In this document: positions 26,647 through 34,044 of the stretch, one piece after another
Numbering within the stretch: the first letter of the stretch is position 1
Layout of the letters: the number at the start of each line of letters is the position of its first letter
Assembly: GCF_000186445.1 (NCBI RefSeq)
Contig: NZ_GL636070.1
Span: 545,200-604,412, forward strand
Length of the DNA stretch: 59,213 nt
From: Streptococcus agalactiae ATCC 13813
GTDB taxonomy: Bacteria; Bacillota; Bacilli; Lactobacillales; Streptococcaceae
Reading direction: 5' to 3'
Program-made: the position numbers and the translations under genes
Notes under the pieces: generated by a model
Told to the model about the DNA's origin: nothing
Databases searched by the model: none
What the model saw: the letters and a program-made list of their open reading frames with translations, nothing else

Positions 26647-27021
26647 TTATTTATTGATAGTTAATTCAGCTAATTGTGATTGAATACTATCCAGGTCAGC
26701 ACCTGCCTGTAGAAGAGCAGCAGCGGTGTAAGCTCCCTCCACTACTGGGACAGAGTTAATGATAATATTTTTTTCTGAAAAATCAGCTACTAACTCTAAA
26801 TTCATTTTTGCTGAACCTAAATCAAAGAAAGCTAATAACGTCTTTTTATCATTTTGCTCTACAATCTGTTGAACTTGATCAAAAGAAGTACCGATCTCAC
26901 CATTTTCTGTTCCACCCACGTAAGTTATTGAGACGTCCTTTGCTACCTCTGAAATAAGATCAACAACTCCTTGAGCAATATTTTTAGAGTGAGAAACAAC
27001 AATAATACCAATATCAGACAT
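26647..27021 (-). CDS. dhaM: PTS-dependent dihydroxyacetone kinase, phosphotransferase subunit DhaM
   Basis: EIIA(Man)-like protein that passes phosphate from HPr to the ADP bound in DhaL. The 124-residue single-domain form lacks the HPr and EI-like extensions seen in E. coli DhaM. The active-site His is in IVVSHSKNIAQG near residue 10. Later motifs include GGTENGEIGTSFDQV and FFDLGSAKMNLE. It overlaps dhaL by one base (TAATG). The operon order on this strand is dhaK, dhaL, dhaM, glpF. Confidence 0.92.
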   Translation of the reverse strand: MSDIGIIVVSHSKNIAQGVVDLISEVAKDVSITYVGGTENGEIGTSFDQVQQIVEQNDKKTLLAFFDLGSAKMNLELVADFSEKNIIINSVPVVEGAYTAAALLQAGADLDSIQSQLAELTINK

Positions 27022-27599
27022 TAGACACCTCCAACTTCTAGTAATGCTTTAAATAATAATCCTGAAGAAAATGATCCTGGATCAATGTGTCCTACTGAGC
27101 GTTCTCCAACATAAGAAGCGCGTCCTTTTGTTGCTTTCATCTCTTTTGTAGCATCTACTAAGGAATCAATACGGTCTTCAGTCAATTCATTTTTTTCAAT
27201 TGCTTCAATAACACCGTGCCAAACATCAACCATTGTTTTTTCATTAAGTTCAGCTTTACCACGTTTTTGAATCATTTCAAGTCCTGCGCCAAGTGCCTCT
27301 GAAATGGTACTTTCACTCTGTTCAGCTTTTGTAATTCCCATAAATGCAGAACCATAGAGTGGTCCAGATGCTCCGCCTACTTTGCTTAAAAGTTGCATGG
27401 ACACGGTTTTGAAAACATCGGCAGCACTACTAAATTCATTGTTATCAAGGTTTTCAATAACAGCAGTCATACCACGCGCCATATTGCCACCATGGTCGCC
27501 ATCACCTATTGGAGTATCTAGTTCGGATAAATAGTCCTTGTTGGATTGAATTTTTTGGTTAAAAGTGTGCATCCATTCTATTGCAGTTTTTACTTCCAT
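27021..27599 (-). CDS. dhaL: dihydroxyacetone kinase subunit DhaL
   Basis: Nucleotide-binding subunit that holds ADP as a permanent cofactor. The 192-residue protein has the Asp-rich magnesium site DTPIGDGDHGGNMARG near residues 26-41, then SKVGGASGPLYGSAFM and GRASYVGERSVGHIDPG, both family signatures. It follows dhaK by 37 bases and overlaps dhaM by one base. Confidence 0.94.
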   Translation of the reverse strand: MEVKTAIEWMHTFNQKIQSNKDYLSELDTPIGDGDHGGNMARGMTAVIENLDNNEFSSAADVFKTVSMQLLSKVGGASGPLYGSAFMGITKAEQSESTISEALGAGLEMIQKRGKAELNEKTMVDVWHGVIEAIEKNELTEDRIDSLVDATKEMKATKGRASYVGERSVGHIDPGSFSSGLLFKALLEVGGV

Positions 27600-27636
27600 A
27601 AGAGTTCCTTTCTTTTGTTCTAATTAACAGGAATGA

Positions 27637-28626
27637 TTACCAAGCAATGGTTGTAACGTCACTATTAAGTGCTTCTAACCACTCTTGATTTTCCAGTTTA
27701 ATCAAGGTTAGTGATAAACCAGCCATATCAATTGAAGTCATATAGTTACCAAGTTTTTTGTAATTCACTTCAATGCCTTTATCCTCAAGGAGTTTGGCAA
27801 CATCGTTAGCAAAGACATATTGTTCCATAAGTGGGGTTGCACCCATACCGTTAATAAGGACACCATATTTTTCGCCAGATTTAGCATCGAACGATTCAAT
27901 TAACTTATCAACTAATTCTGTCGCTAAAGCCTTTGAAGGTTGCATTTTTTCTTTACGATAACCTGGTTCACCATGAATACCGATACCAAATTCAATTTCA
28001 TCTTCTGCAAGAACAAATCCTGGCTTGCCTACTTCAGGAACAGTAGCCCCGCTTAGTGCAAGTCCAACAGTGTGAATGTTTGGTACTAATTCATCAGCAA
28101 TAGCTTTGATTTCCTGAAGTGATTTGCCATGACGAGCAGCATGTCCTAGAATTTTATGGACAAGTATCGTACCAGCTACACCACGTTTTCCTTGTGTGTA
28201 AAGACTGTCTTCGACTGCAATATCATCATCAACGACCACACTTGCAACTTCAATACCTTCCATTTCAGCCATATCTTGTGCCATTTCAAAGTTCATGATA
28301 TCCCCTGAATAATTTTTGATAACCATGAAAACTCCAGCCCCCTCCTCAGCTTCTTTAATTGCTTCAAGAACTTGGTCAGGAGTTGGAGAAGTAAATACTG
28401 CACCACACACAGCTGCAGATAACATTCCTTCGCCTACGAAACCAGCATGTGAAGGCTCATGTCCACTTCCTCCGCCAGAAATGAGAGCCACTTTTCCTGA
28501 CTTCTCTTTATTGCGAGCAATGATATCAAAACCTTCTACGCGATGTACTAAATCATTATGAACATATGCTAATCCATCTAGCATTTCAGTAACAACATCA
28601 GTTGGTTGATTGAGAATTTTTTTCAT
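27637..28626 (-). CDS. dhaK: dihydroxyacetone kinase subunit DhaK
   Basis: Substrate-binding subunit that forms a hemiaminal with dihydroxyacetone through a His. The 329-residue protein has SGGGSGHEPSHAGFVGEGM near residues 50-68, the catalytic Asp in IKNYSGDIMNF, and the substrate-binding His in FGIGIHGEPGYR. AAAAGGAG precedes the ATG. It is the first gene of the operon. Its promoter has a weak -35 (TTCCAG) with a DhaS-like operator directly upstream, so expression should depend on DhaS-DhaQ. Confidence 0.94.
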   Translation of the reverse strand: MKKILNQPTDVVTEMLDGLAYVHNDLVHRVEGFDIIARNKEKSGKVALISGGGSGHEPSHAGFVGEGMLSAAVCGAVFTSPTPDQVLEAIKEAEEGAGVFMVIKNYSGDIMNFEMAQDMAEMEGIEVASVVVDDDIAVEDSLYTQGKRGVAGTILVHKILGHAARHGKSLQEIKAIADELVPNIHTVGLALSGATVPEVGKPGFVLAEDEIEFGIGIHGEPGYRKEKMQPSKALATELVDKLIESFDAKSGEKYGVLINGMGATPLMEQYVFANDVAKLLEDKGIEVNYKKLGNYMTSIDMAGLSLTLIKLENQEWLEALNSDVTTIAW

Positions 28627-28658
28627 TTGGAAACTCCTTTTATGTTTAATTCTCTTTT

Positions 28659-28687
28659 ATTATAAAATTTGTAAGCCTTTTCTGGAA
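28659..28687 (-). promoter_or_regulatory. dhaKLM-glpF promoter with weak -35
   Basis: Minus strand: TTCCAG (plus 28682-28687), 17 bases, TATAAT (plus 28659-28664). The poor -35 suggests an activator-dependent promoter. Confidence 0.6.
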
Positions 28688-28688
28688 T

Positions 28689-28710
28689 GGACAGATTTTC
28701 TTGTTTGTCC
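28689..28710. promoter_or_regulatory. DhaS operator
   Basis: GGACAGAT, six bases, GTTTGTCC. This closely resembles the Lactococcus lactis DhaS site, which I recall as GGACACAT-N6-ATTTGTCC. It lies one base upstream of the dhaK -35, as expected for an activator. Confidence 0.7.
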
Positions 28711-28723
28711 GCTTTGTTAGGGT

Positions 28724-28751
28724 TTTCAATAATCATAAATCATGTTACACT
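28724..28751 (+). promoter_or_regulatory. dhaS-dhaQ promoter
   Basis: TTTCAA (28724-28729), 16 bases, TACACT (28746-28751) with TG one base before the -10. Confidence 0.5.
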
Positions 28752-28799
28752 AAACCATAATAAATCATCAGCAATTCAATATAAAATAAAGGAGAAATT

Positions 28800-29336
28800 A
28801 TGACTTCTTCGCTTATTACTAAGAAAAAAATAGCCAAGTCATTTAAACGTTTATTTATTTCGCAAGCTTTTGACAAAATATCGGTGAGTGATATTATGGA
28901 AGATGCAGGTATTAGACGTCAAACATTTTATAATCACTTTGTTGATAAATATGCTTTATTAGAATGGATTTTCCAAACAGAATTAAGCGAACAAGTTACG
29001 GATAATTTAGACTATATCTCAGGTTTTCAGTTGTTATCAGAGTTGTTGACTTTTTTTAAAATGAATCAAGAATTCTATATTAAATTATTTCAAATTGAAG
29101 ATCAAAATGATTTTTCTTCGTATTTTGAGTCTTACTGTGAGCAGTTAGTAGATAAGCTTCTTTCTGATTATAGTAAATCTAACTTTAATCAGAAAGAAAG
29201 AGTTACATTTATCAATTATCATAGTAAAGCCCTCTCTTATTTTATAAAATATGAGTTAATAAATAACTCAAAAGAAGAATTATTTAATAGGAAAGTCATT
29301 GAAAAAATTATCAGAACATCAATAGAAAATTATTAG
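28800..29336 (+). CDS. dhaS: dihydroxyacetone-responsive activator DhaS (TetR fold)
   Basis: TetR-fold regulator that, with DhaQ and dihydroxyacetone, activates the dhaKLM operon in Lactococcus. The 178-residue protein has the N-terminal HTH FDKISVSDIMEDAGIRRQTFYNHF-type region (residues about 20-43; KYALLEW follows) and an all-helical effector domain. AAAGGAG precedes the ATG. It diverges from dhaK, sharing a 173-base gap with the operator, and dhaQ follows nine bases later. Confidence 0.9.
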   Translation: MTSSLITKKKIAKSFKRLFISQAFDKISVSDIMEDAGIRRQTFYNHFVDKYALLEWIFQTELSEQVTDNLDYISGFQLLSELLTFFKMNQEFYIKLFQIEDQNDFSSYFESYCEQLVDKLLSDYSKSNFNQKERVTFINYHSKALSYFIKYELINNSKEELFNRKVIEKIIRTSIENY

Positions 29337-29345
29337 GACAAAGAT

Positions 29346-30332
29346 ATGAGAAAAACAGAACATCATAAAATGGAATATGTTTTTGAAACAATAAAAGCAA
29401 TCACTAAAACTAACCCTAAAGTAGAGCAAATAAAAGATTTGCCCGCTATTCATTATTTAGGGCAATCCGAACAAGTAATTCCGATTTTATCAGGAGGAGG
29501 CAGCGGACATGAGCCAGCTCACTTTGGATATGTTGGTGAGGGAATGCTATCGGCAGCGATTAGTGGTCCTATTTTTGTACCACCATGTGCTAGTGATATT
29601 CTAGAGACTATTAGATTTATCAATCGAGGCAAAGGTGTCTTTGTTATTATCAAAAATTTTGAAGCTGATTTGGAAGAATTTTCCCAAGCGATTGAACAGG
29701 CTCGTCAAGAAGGTATTCCAATAAAATACATCGTTTCTCATGATGACATCTCTGTTGAAACATCAAATTTTAAAATTCGCCATCGAGGCGTTGCTGGTAC
29801 TGTGTTACTACATAAAATTATTGGACAAGCTGCTTTAGAAGGAGCAAGCTTAGATGAATTAGAACAGCTAGGGCTATCTTTGACAACTTCAATGGCTACT
29901 TTAGGTGTAGCAAGTAAGTCAGCCACTATTTTAGGTCAGCATCAACCTGTTTTTGATTTAGAAGAAGGTTACATCTCATTTGGAATCGGTATTCATGGTG
30001 AGCCAGGATACCGGACAATGCCTTTCGTGTCAATGGAACATTTGGCAAACGAACTAGTTAACAAATTGAAAATGAAATTACGTTGGCAAGATGGAGAAGC
30101 ATTCATTCTATTGATAAATAATCTTGGAGGAAGTTCTAAAATGGAGGAATTACTTTTTACAAATGCTGTCATGGAATTTCTGGCTTTAGACGATTTACAA
30201 TTACCTTTTATTAAAACAGGCCATCTAATTACAAGTTTAGATATGGCTGGTTTATCAGTTACCTTGTGTCGTGTAAAGGATAGTAGATGGATTGATTACT
30301 TAAAACATAAGACAGATGCTAGAGCTTGGTGA
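29346..30332 (+). CDS. dhaQ: DhaQ, DhaK-like coactivator of DhaS
   Basis: Paralogue of DhaK acting as a dihydroxyacetone sensor rather than a kinase subunit. The 328-residue protein keeps the DhaK fold landmarks: SGGGSGHEPAHFGYVGEG, the substrate-binding His in FGIGIHGEPGYR, and an Asp in KNFEADLEEF where DhaK has its catalytic Asp. The C-terminal half diverges clearly from the window's DhaK. Its location directly after dhaS, with no second dhaL or dhaM, supports the regulatory role known in Lactococcus. Confidence 0.88.
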   Translation: MRKTEHHKMEYVFETIKAITKTNPKVEQIKDLPAIHYLGQSEQVIPILSGGGSGHEPAHFGYVGEGMLSAAISGPIFVPPCASDILETIRFINRGKGVFVIIKNFEADLEEFSQAIEQARQEGIPIKYIVSHDDISVETSNFKIRHRGVAGTVLLHKIIGQAALEGASLDELEQLGLSLTTSMATLGVASKSATILGQHQPVFDLEEGYISFGIGIHGEPGYRTMPFVSMEHLANELVNKLKMKLRWQDGEAFILLINNLGGSSKMEELLFTNAVMEFLALDDLQLPFIKTGHLITSLDMAGLSVTLCRVKDSRWIDYLKHKTDARAW

Positions 30333-30364
30333 TAGAATTTCCATTTTACCAATTGCTATCAAAG

Positions 30365-30373
30365 TGCTATAAT
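30365..30373 (+). promoter_or_regulatory. extended -10 promoter of yebC
   Basis: TGC followed by TATAAT at 30368-30373; no clear -35. Confidence 0.55.
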
Positions 30374-30449
30374 AATAGAGTTAAAATTAAGATTGCTTGC
30401 CAATATGAGCCAGCAGGTTATTAAAAATGAAATCAAAGGAGATTTTCCA

Positions 30450-31166
30450 ATGGGACGTAAGTGGGCCAATATTGTTGCCAAAAAGACTGCTAAAGATGGT
30501 GCTAACTCAAAAGTATACGCTAAATTCGGTGTTGAAATATATGTTGCTGCAAAACAAGGTGAACCAGACCCCGAGTCAAACTCAGCTCTAAAATTCGTTT
30601 TGGACCGTGCTAAGCAAGCACAAGTTCCAAAGCATGTTATTGATAAAGCGATTGATAAAGCTAAAGGAAACACAGATGAAACTTTCGTAGAGGGACGCTA
30701 TGAAGGTTTTGGTCCAAATGGTTCAATGATTATTGTGGATACTTTGACATCAAATGTTAACCGTACGGCAGCAAATGTACGTACTGCTTACGGTAAGAAC
30801 GGTGGCAATATGGGAGCCTCAGGATCTGTATCCTACTTATTTGATAAAAAAGGTGTCATCGTTTTTGCTGGTGATGATGCTGACACTGTCTTCGAACAAT
30901 TACTTGAAGCGGATGTAGACGTAGATGATGTTGAAGCAGAAGAGGGAACAATAACAGTTTATACCGCCCCAACAGATCTTCATAAAGGTATCCAAGCACT
31001 TCGCGATAATGGTGTAGAAGAATTCCAAGTTACTGAACTTGAAATGATTCCTCAATCAGAAGTAGTATTGGAAGGTGATGACCTTGAAACTTTTGAAAAG
31101 CTTATTGACGCACTCGAATCAGATGATGATGTTCAAAAAGTTTATCATAATGTAGCAGATTTCTAA
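30450..31166 (+). CDS. YebC/PmpR family protein
   Basis: Widely conserved protein first described as a DNA-binding regulator (PmpR). Recent work assigns some members a role in translation of difficult proline stretches. The 238-residue protein starts [16 protein letters not shown] and has the three-domain YebC pattern with [26 protein letters not shown] and [15 protein letters not shown]. The Streptococcus form starts MGRKWANI rather than MAGHSKW. ATG 30450 has AAAGGAG eight bases upstream; an earlier frame start at 30393 adds an unrelated leader. Confidence 0.93.
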   Translation: MGRKWANIVAKKTAKDGANSKVYAKFGVEIYVAAKQGEPDPESNSALKFVLDRAKQAQVPKHVIDKAIDKAKGNTDETFVEGRYEGFGPNGSMIIVDTLTSNVNRTAANVRTAYGKNGGNMGASGSVSYLFDKKGVIVFAGDDADTVFEQLLEADVDVDDVEAEEGTITVYTAPTDLHKGIQALRDNGVEEFQVTELEMIPQSEVVLEGDDLETFEKLIDALESDDDVQKVYHNVADF

Positions 31167-31171
31167 AAAAT

Positions 31172-31206
31172 AAAACCGTAGTATTAATACTATGGTTTTT
31201 ATTTTT
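31172..31206 (+). terminator. terminator after yebC
   Basis: AAAACCGTAGTA and TACTATGGTTTT form a 12-bp stem with one G-U-type mismatch, followed by a T run. Confidence 0.8.
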
Positions 31207-31320
31207 GTGAGAGTTGATAGGTATTGTTAAAGAAGTGATAGGTAAAAAATATTATTCAAAAAGTTTTTTTAGGTGTAAAATGATAATTATTAGACAGTTA
31301 TTGGTTGATGAGGGAGCAAA

Positions 31321-32010
31321 ATGTTAATAAAGCCTATTATTGGTATTACAGGAAATGAGAGAGAAATGTCAGATATTCCAGGTTATTATTATGATTCGGT
31401 ATCTAGGCATATTTCGGAAGGAGTTAAAAACGCAGGCGGGTTACCAGTTATCCTACCAATAAGTGAAGCAGAAAGTGCCAAAGCTTATGTTGAGATGATA
31501 GATAAGCTGATCATATCTGGTGGCCAAAATGTTTTACCATCCTATTATGGTGAAGAGAAGATAATTGAGAGTGATGATTATTCACTTGCGCGTGATATTT
31601 TTGAATTTGCATTAGTCGACGAAGCGTTGAAACAAAATAAACCAATCTTTGCGATTTGTCGTGGCATGCAGTTAGTAAATGTGGCACTTGGTGGTACACT
31701 TAATCAATCTATTGATAATCACTATCAAGAGCCTTACATTGGATTTGCTCATTATTTAAATGTGGAAAAAGGGAGTTTTCTAGAAGGCTTTATATCAGGT
31801 GATTTTAAGATCAATTCTCTTCATAGACAAAGTGTTAAACTGTTAGCTGAAGGTCTGATAGTTAGTGCTAGAGATCCTAGAGATGGGACAGTAGAAGCTT
31901 ATGAAAGTCGAACAGAACAATGTATTATAGGTGTTCAATGGCATCCAGAATTAATGCTTCACCAAATTGAAAACCAAACCTTATTTGGTTATTTTGTTAA
32001 TGAAACGTAG
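31321..32010 (+). CDS. class I glutamine-amidotransferase-like gamma-glutamyl hydrolase (peptidase C26)
   Basis: Probable hydrolase of a gamma-glutamyl amide, of the PuuD/gamma-Glu-GABA hydrolase type. The 229-residue protein has the nucleophile Cys in AICRGMQLVN, and the His and Glu of the triad in GVQWHPELML. ISGGQNVLPSYY forms the oxyanion region and INSLHRQSVK the substrate loop. It is a single gene with GAGGGAGC before the ATG. The 154-base gap upstream shows no clear promoter. The substrate is not determinable here. Confidence 0.87.
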   Translation: MLIKPIIGITGNEREMSDIPGYYYDSVSRHISEGVKNAGGLPVILPISEAESAKAYVEMIDKLIISGGQNVLPSYYGEEKIIESDDYSLARDIFEFALVDEALKQNKPIFAICRGMQLVNVALGGTLNQSIDNHYQEPYIGFAHYLNVEKGSFLEGFISGDFKINSLHRQSVKLLAEGLIVSARDPRDGTVEAYESRTEQCIIGVQWHPELMLHQIENQTLFGYFVNET

Positions 32011-32053
32011 CATCCATATAATAGCAAAAACTCTCAGACGATAGAAGATAAGT

Positions 32054-32070
32054 GTTAGTTAAAAACTTAA
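32054..32070. promoter_or_regulatory. degenerate MET-box upstream of the amino-acid-binding lipoprotein
   Basis: GTTAGTTAAAAACTTAA keeps the TAGTT...AACT core of the streptococcal MET-box but differs at the outer positions. Confidence 0.35.
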
Positions 32071-32111
32071 AGATGTTATGATGTCGTGTACAATTAAAGA
32101 GGAGAAAAAAG

Positions 32112-32945
32112 ATGACAATAAAAAAAGTGTTAAGTGTAACAGGAATTATTTTAGTGACAGTAGCGTCTCTAGCTGCTTGTAGCTCAAAATCTCATACTAC
32201 TAAGACGGGCAAAAAAGAAGTTAATTTTGCAACTGTTGGAACAACGGCACCTTTTTCTTATGTGAAGGATGGGAAACTGACTGGCTTTGATATTGAAGTA
32301 GCCAAAGCTGTTTTTAAAGGTTCAGATAACTATAAAGTCACTTTTAAAAAAACAGAATGGTCATCGGTATTTACCGGCATTGATTCAGGAAAGTTTCAAA
32401 TGGGTGGAAATAATATTTCTTATTCATCAGAGAGATCTCAAAAATATTTATTTTCATACCCAATAGGCTCTACTCCTTCAGTTTTAGCAGTTCCTAAGAA
32501 TAGTAACATCAAAGCTTATAATGATATTACTGGTCATAAAACACAGGTTGTCCAAGGAACGACAACTGCCAAGCAATTAGAAAATTTCAATAAAGAGCAT
32601 CAGAAAAATCCTGTTACTCTAAAATATACTAATGAAAATATTACACAGATTCTAACGAATTTGAGTGATGGAAAAGCTGATTTTAAACTTTTTGACGGAC
32701 CAACTGTTAACGCTATCATAAAGAATCAAGGTCTCACGAATTTAAAAACCATCCCTTTGACTATGAGAGATCAGCCTTATATTTATTTCATCTTTGGTCA
32801 GGATCAAAAAGACTTACAAAAGTATGTGAATAATCGCCTTAAACAATTACGTAAAGATGGGACACTTTCAAAAATAGCTAAAGAATACCTTGGAGGTGAT
32901 TACGTACCAAATGAGAAAGATCTCGTTACTCCTAAGGAGAAGTAG
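32112..32945 (+). CDS. amino acid ABC transporter substrate-binding lipoprotein
   Basis: Extracellular solute-binding protein of family 3. Residues 1-22 form a lipoprotein signal peptide with the lipobox LAAC, so the mature protein begins at Cys22. The mature domain has TVGTTAPFSYVKDGKLTGFD (first strand), GIDSGKFQMGGNNIS and YLGGDYVPNE. It is an orphan: no permease or ATPase gene adjoins it, and a terminator follows. The neighbourhood (met operon 140 bases downstream, degenerate MET-box upstream) hints at sulphur amino acids such as cystine, but this is inference. Confidence 0.88.
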   Translation: MTIKKVLSVTGIILVTVASLAACSSKSHTTKTGKKEVNFATVGTTAPFSYVKDGKLTGFDIEVAKAVFKGSDNYKVTFKKTEWSSVFTGIDSGKFQMGGNNISYSSERSQKYLFSYPIGSTPSVLAVPKNSNIKAYNDITGHKTQVVQGTTTAKQLENFNKEHQKNPVTLKYTNENITQILTNLSDGKADFKLFDGPTVNAIIKNQGLTNLKTIPLTMRDQPYIYFIFGQDQKDLQKYVNNRLKQLRKDGTLSKIAKEYLGGDYVPNEKDLVTPKEK

Positions 32946-32950
32946 TAATA

Positions 32951-32983
32951 AAAAACTAAGGAGATGTCAATCCTTAGTTTTTT
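32951..32983 (+). terminator. terminator after the lipoprotein gene
   Basis: AAAACTAAGGA and TCCTTAGTTTT form a perfect stem around an eight-base loop, followed by T residues. Confidence 0.85.
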
Positions 32984-32987
32984 GTTA

Positions 32988-33004
32988 TATAGTTTAAAAC
33001 TATA
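32988..33004. promoter_or_regulatory. MET-box, MtaR/MetR-type operator of the met operon
   Basis: TATAGTTTAAAACTATA matches the streptococcal MET-box TATAGTTtnaAACTATA at every defined position. It lies 22 bases upstream of the metQ -35, the usual position for a LysR-type activator. Confidence 0.85.
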
Positions 33005-33026
33005 ACAAGAGACAGTTTATAACAAT

Positions 33027-33055
33027 TTGATTCTAATAACTTCCTATGGGATAAT
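33027..33055 (+). promoter_or_regulatory. metQ promoter
   Basis: TTGATT (33027-33032), 17 bases, GATAAT (33050-33055). Confidence 0.6.
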
Positions 33056-33086
33056 ATCTTTATCACAAAAATTGAGGGAATTTATT

Positions 33087-33911
33087 ATGAAGTTAAAACA
33101 TATTGTCTTAGGATTAGCCTTAACAACACTTTTAGGAGTCACATTTAGTAATCAAGAAGTTTCAGCAAGCTCAACTTCAAGTAAAGTTGTTAAAGTTGGT
33201 GTTATGACCTTTTCTGACACTGAAAAAGCACGTTGGGATAAAATTGAAAAGCTAGTAGGCGATAAAGCTAAAATCAAATTCACAGAATTTACAGATTATA
33301 CACAACCAAATCAAGCGACAGCCAATAAGGATGTGGATATTAATGCCTTTCAACATTACAATTTCTTAGAAAACTGGAATAAGGAAAATAAGAAAAACTT
33401 AATTCCACTTGAAAAGACTTACTTAGCTCCAATTCGTATCTATTCTGAGAAGGTAAAATCTCTTAAAAAATTGAAAAAAGGAGCCACTATTGCAATTCCA
33501 AATGATGCAACAAATGGTAGCCGTGCATTGTATGTCCTTCAGTCAGCAGGTTTAATCAAATTGAATGTTTCTGGTAAGAAGGTTGCAACAGTTGCTAATA
33601 TCACATCTAATAAAAAGGATATTAATATTCAGGAGTTAGATGCGAGTCAAACACCACGTGCACTCAAAGATGTAGATGCAGCTATTATTAATAATACATA
33701 CATTGAGCAAGCTAATTTAAAACCTTCAGATGCTATCTTTGTTGAGAAATCAGATAAAAATTCAAAACAATGGATTAATATCATTGCGGGACGTAAAAAT
33801 TGGAAAAAGCAAAAGAACGCTAAAGCTATCCAAGCTATCTTGAATGCTTATCACACAGATGAAGTGAAAAAAGTTATCAAAGATACTTCAGCTGATATTC
33901 CACAATGGTAA
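33087..33911 (+). CDS. metQ: methionine ABC transporter substrate-binding protein, NlpA/MetQ family, without lipobox
   Basis: Binds methionine for the MetNI transporter. The 274-residue protein has the NlpA-family order KVGVMTFSD, DVDINAFQHYNFLENWN, LAPIRIYSEKVKSL, IAIPNDATNGSRALYVLQ and AAIINNTYIEQA. The N-terminus (MKLKH, a 15-residue hydrophobic core, then NQEVSASS) is a normal type I signal peptide. There is no lipobox, and no cysteine occurs anywhere in the protein, unlike most Gram-positive MetQ proteins. ATG 33087 has GAGGGAA upstream. It is the first gene of the metQ-peptidase-metN-metI operon. Confidence 0.9.
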   Translation: MKLKHIVLGLALTTLLGVTFSNQEVSASSTSSKVVKVGVMTFSDTEKARWDKIEKLVGDKAKIKFTEFTDYTQPNQATANKDVDINAFQHYNFLENWNKENKKNLIPLEKTYLAPIRIYSEKVKSLKKLKKGATIAIPNDATNGSRALYVLQSAGLIKLNVSGKKVATVANITSNKKDINIQELDASQTPRALKDVDAAIINNTYIEQANLKPSDAIFVEKSDKNSKQWINIIAGRKNWKKQKNAKAIQAILNAYHTDEVKKVIKDTSADIPQW

Positions 33912-33983
33912 CGTGAATTGACTGTATAAGTTTAACAGGGAATCCTAATAGGATACAGCTTATCAGCCATATAGCCATAAAGG

Positions 33984-34018
33984 GCCTGGGACGAATACAA
34001 TGTGCCAGGCTCTTGGAT
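33984..34018 (+). terminator. hairpin between metQ and the M20 peptidase
   Basis: GCCTGG (33984-33989) pairs with CCAGGC (34005-34010), with only a loose T-rich tail. It probably attenuates rather than ends the operon, or stabilises the metQ message 3' end. Confidence 0.5.
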
Positions 34019-34044
34019 TGTTTTTGAAGGAAGGTGGATGAAAG

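Noticed and set aside
31281-31295. Fur/PerR-like sequence TGATAATTATTAGAC upstream of the C26 hydrolase
   Set aside because: Only the left half matches well; AT-rich background gives such matches by chance.
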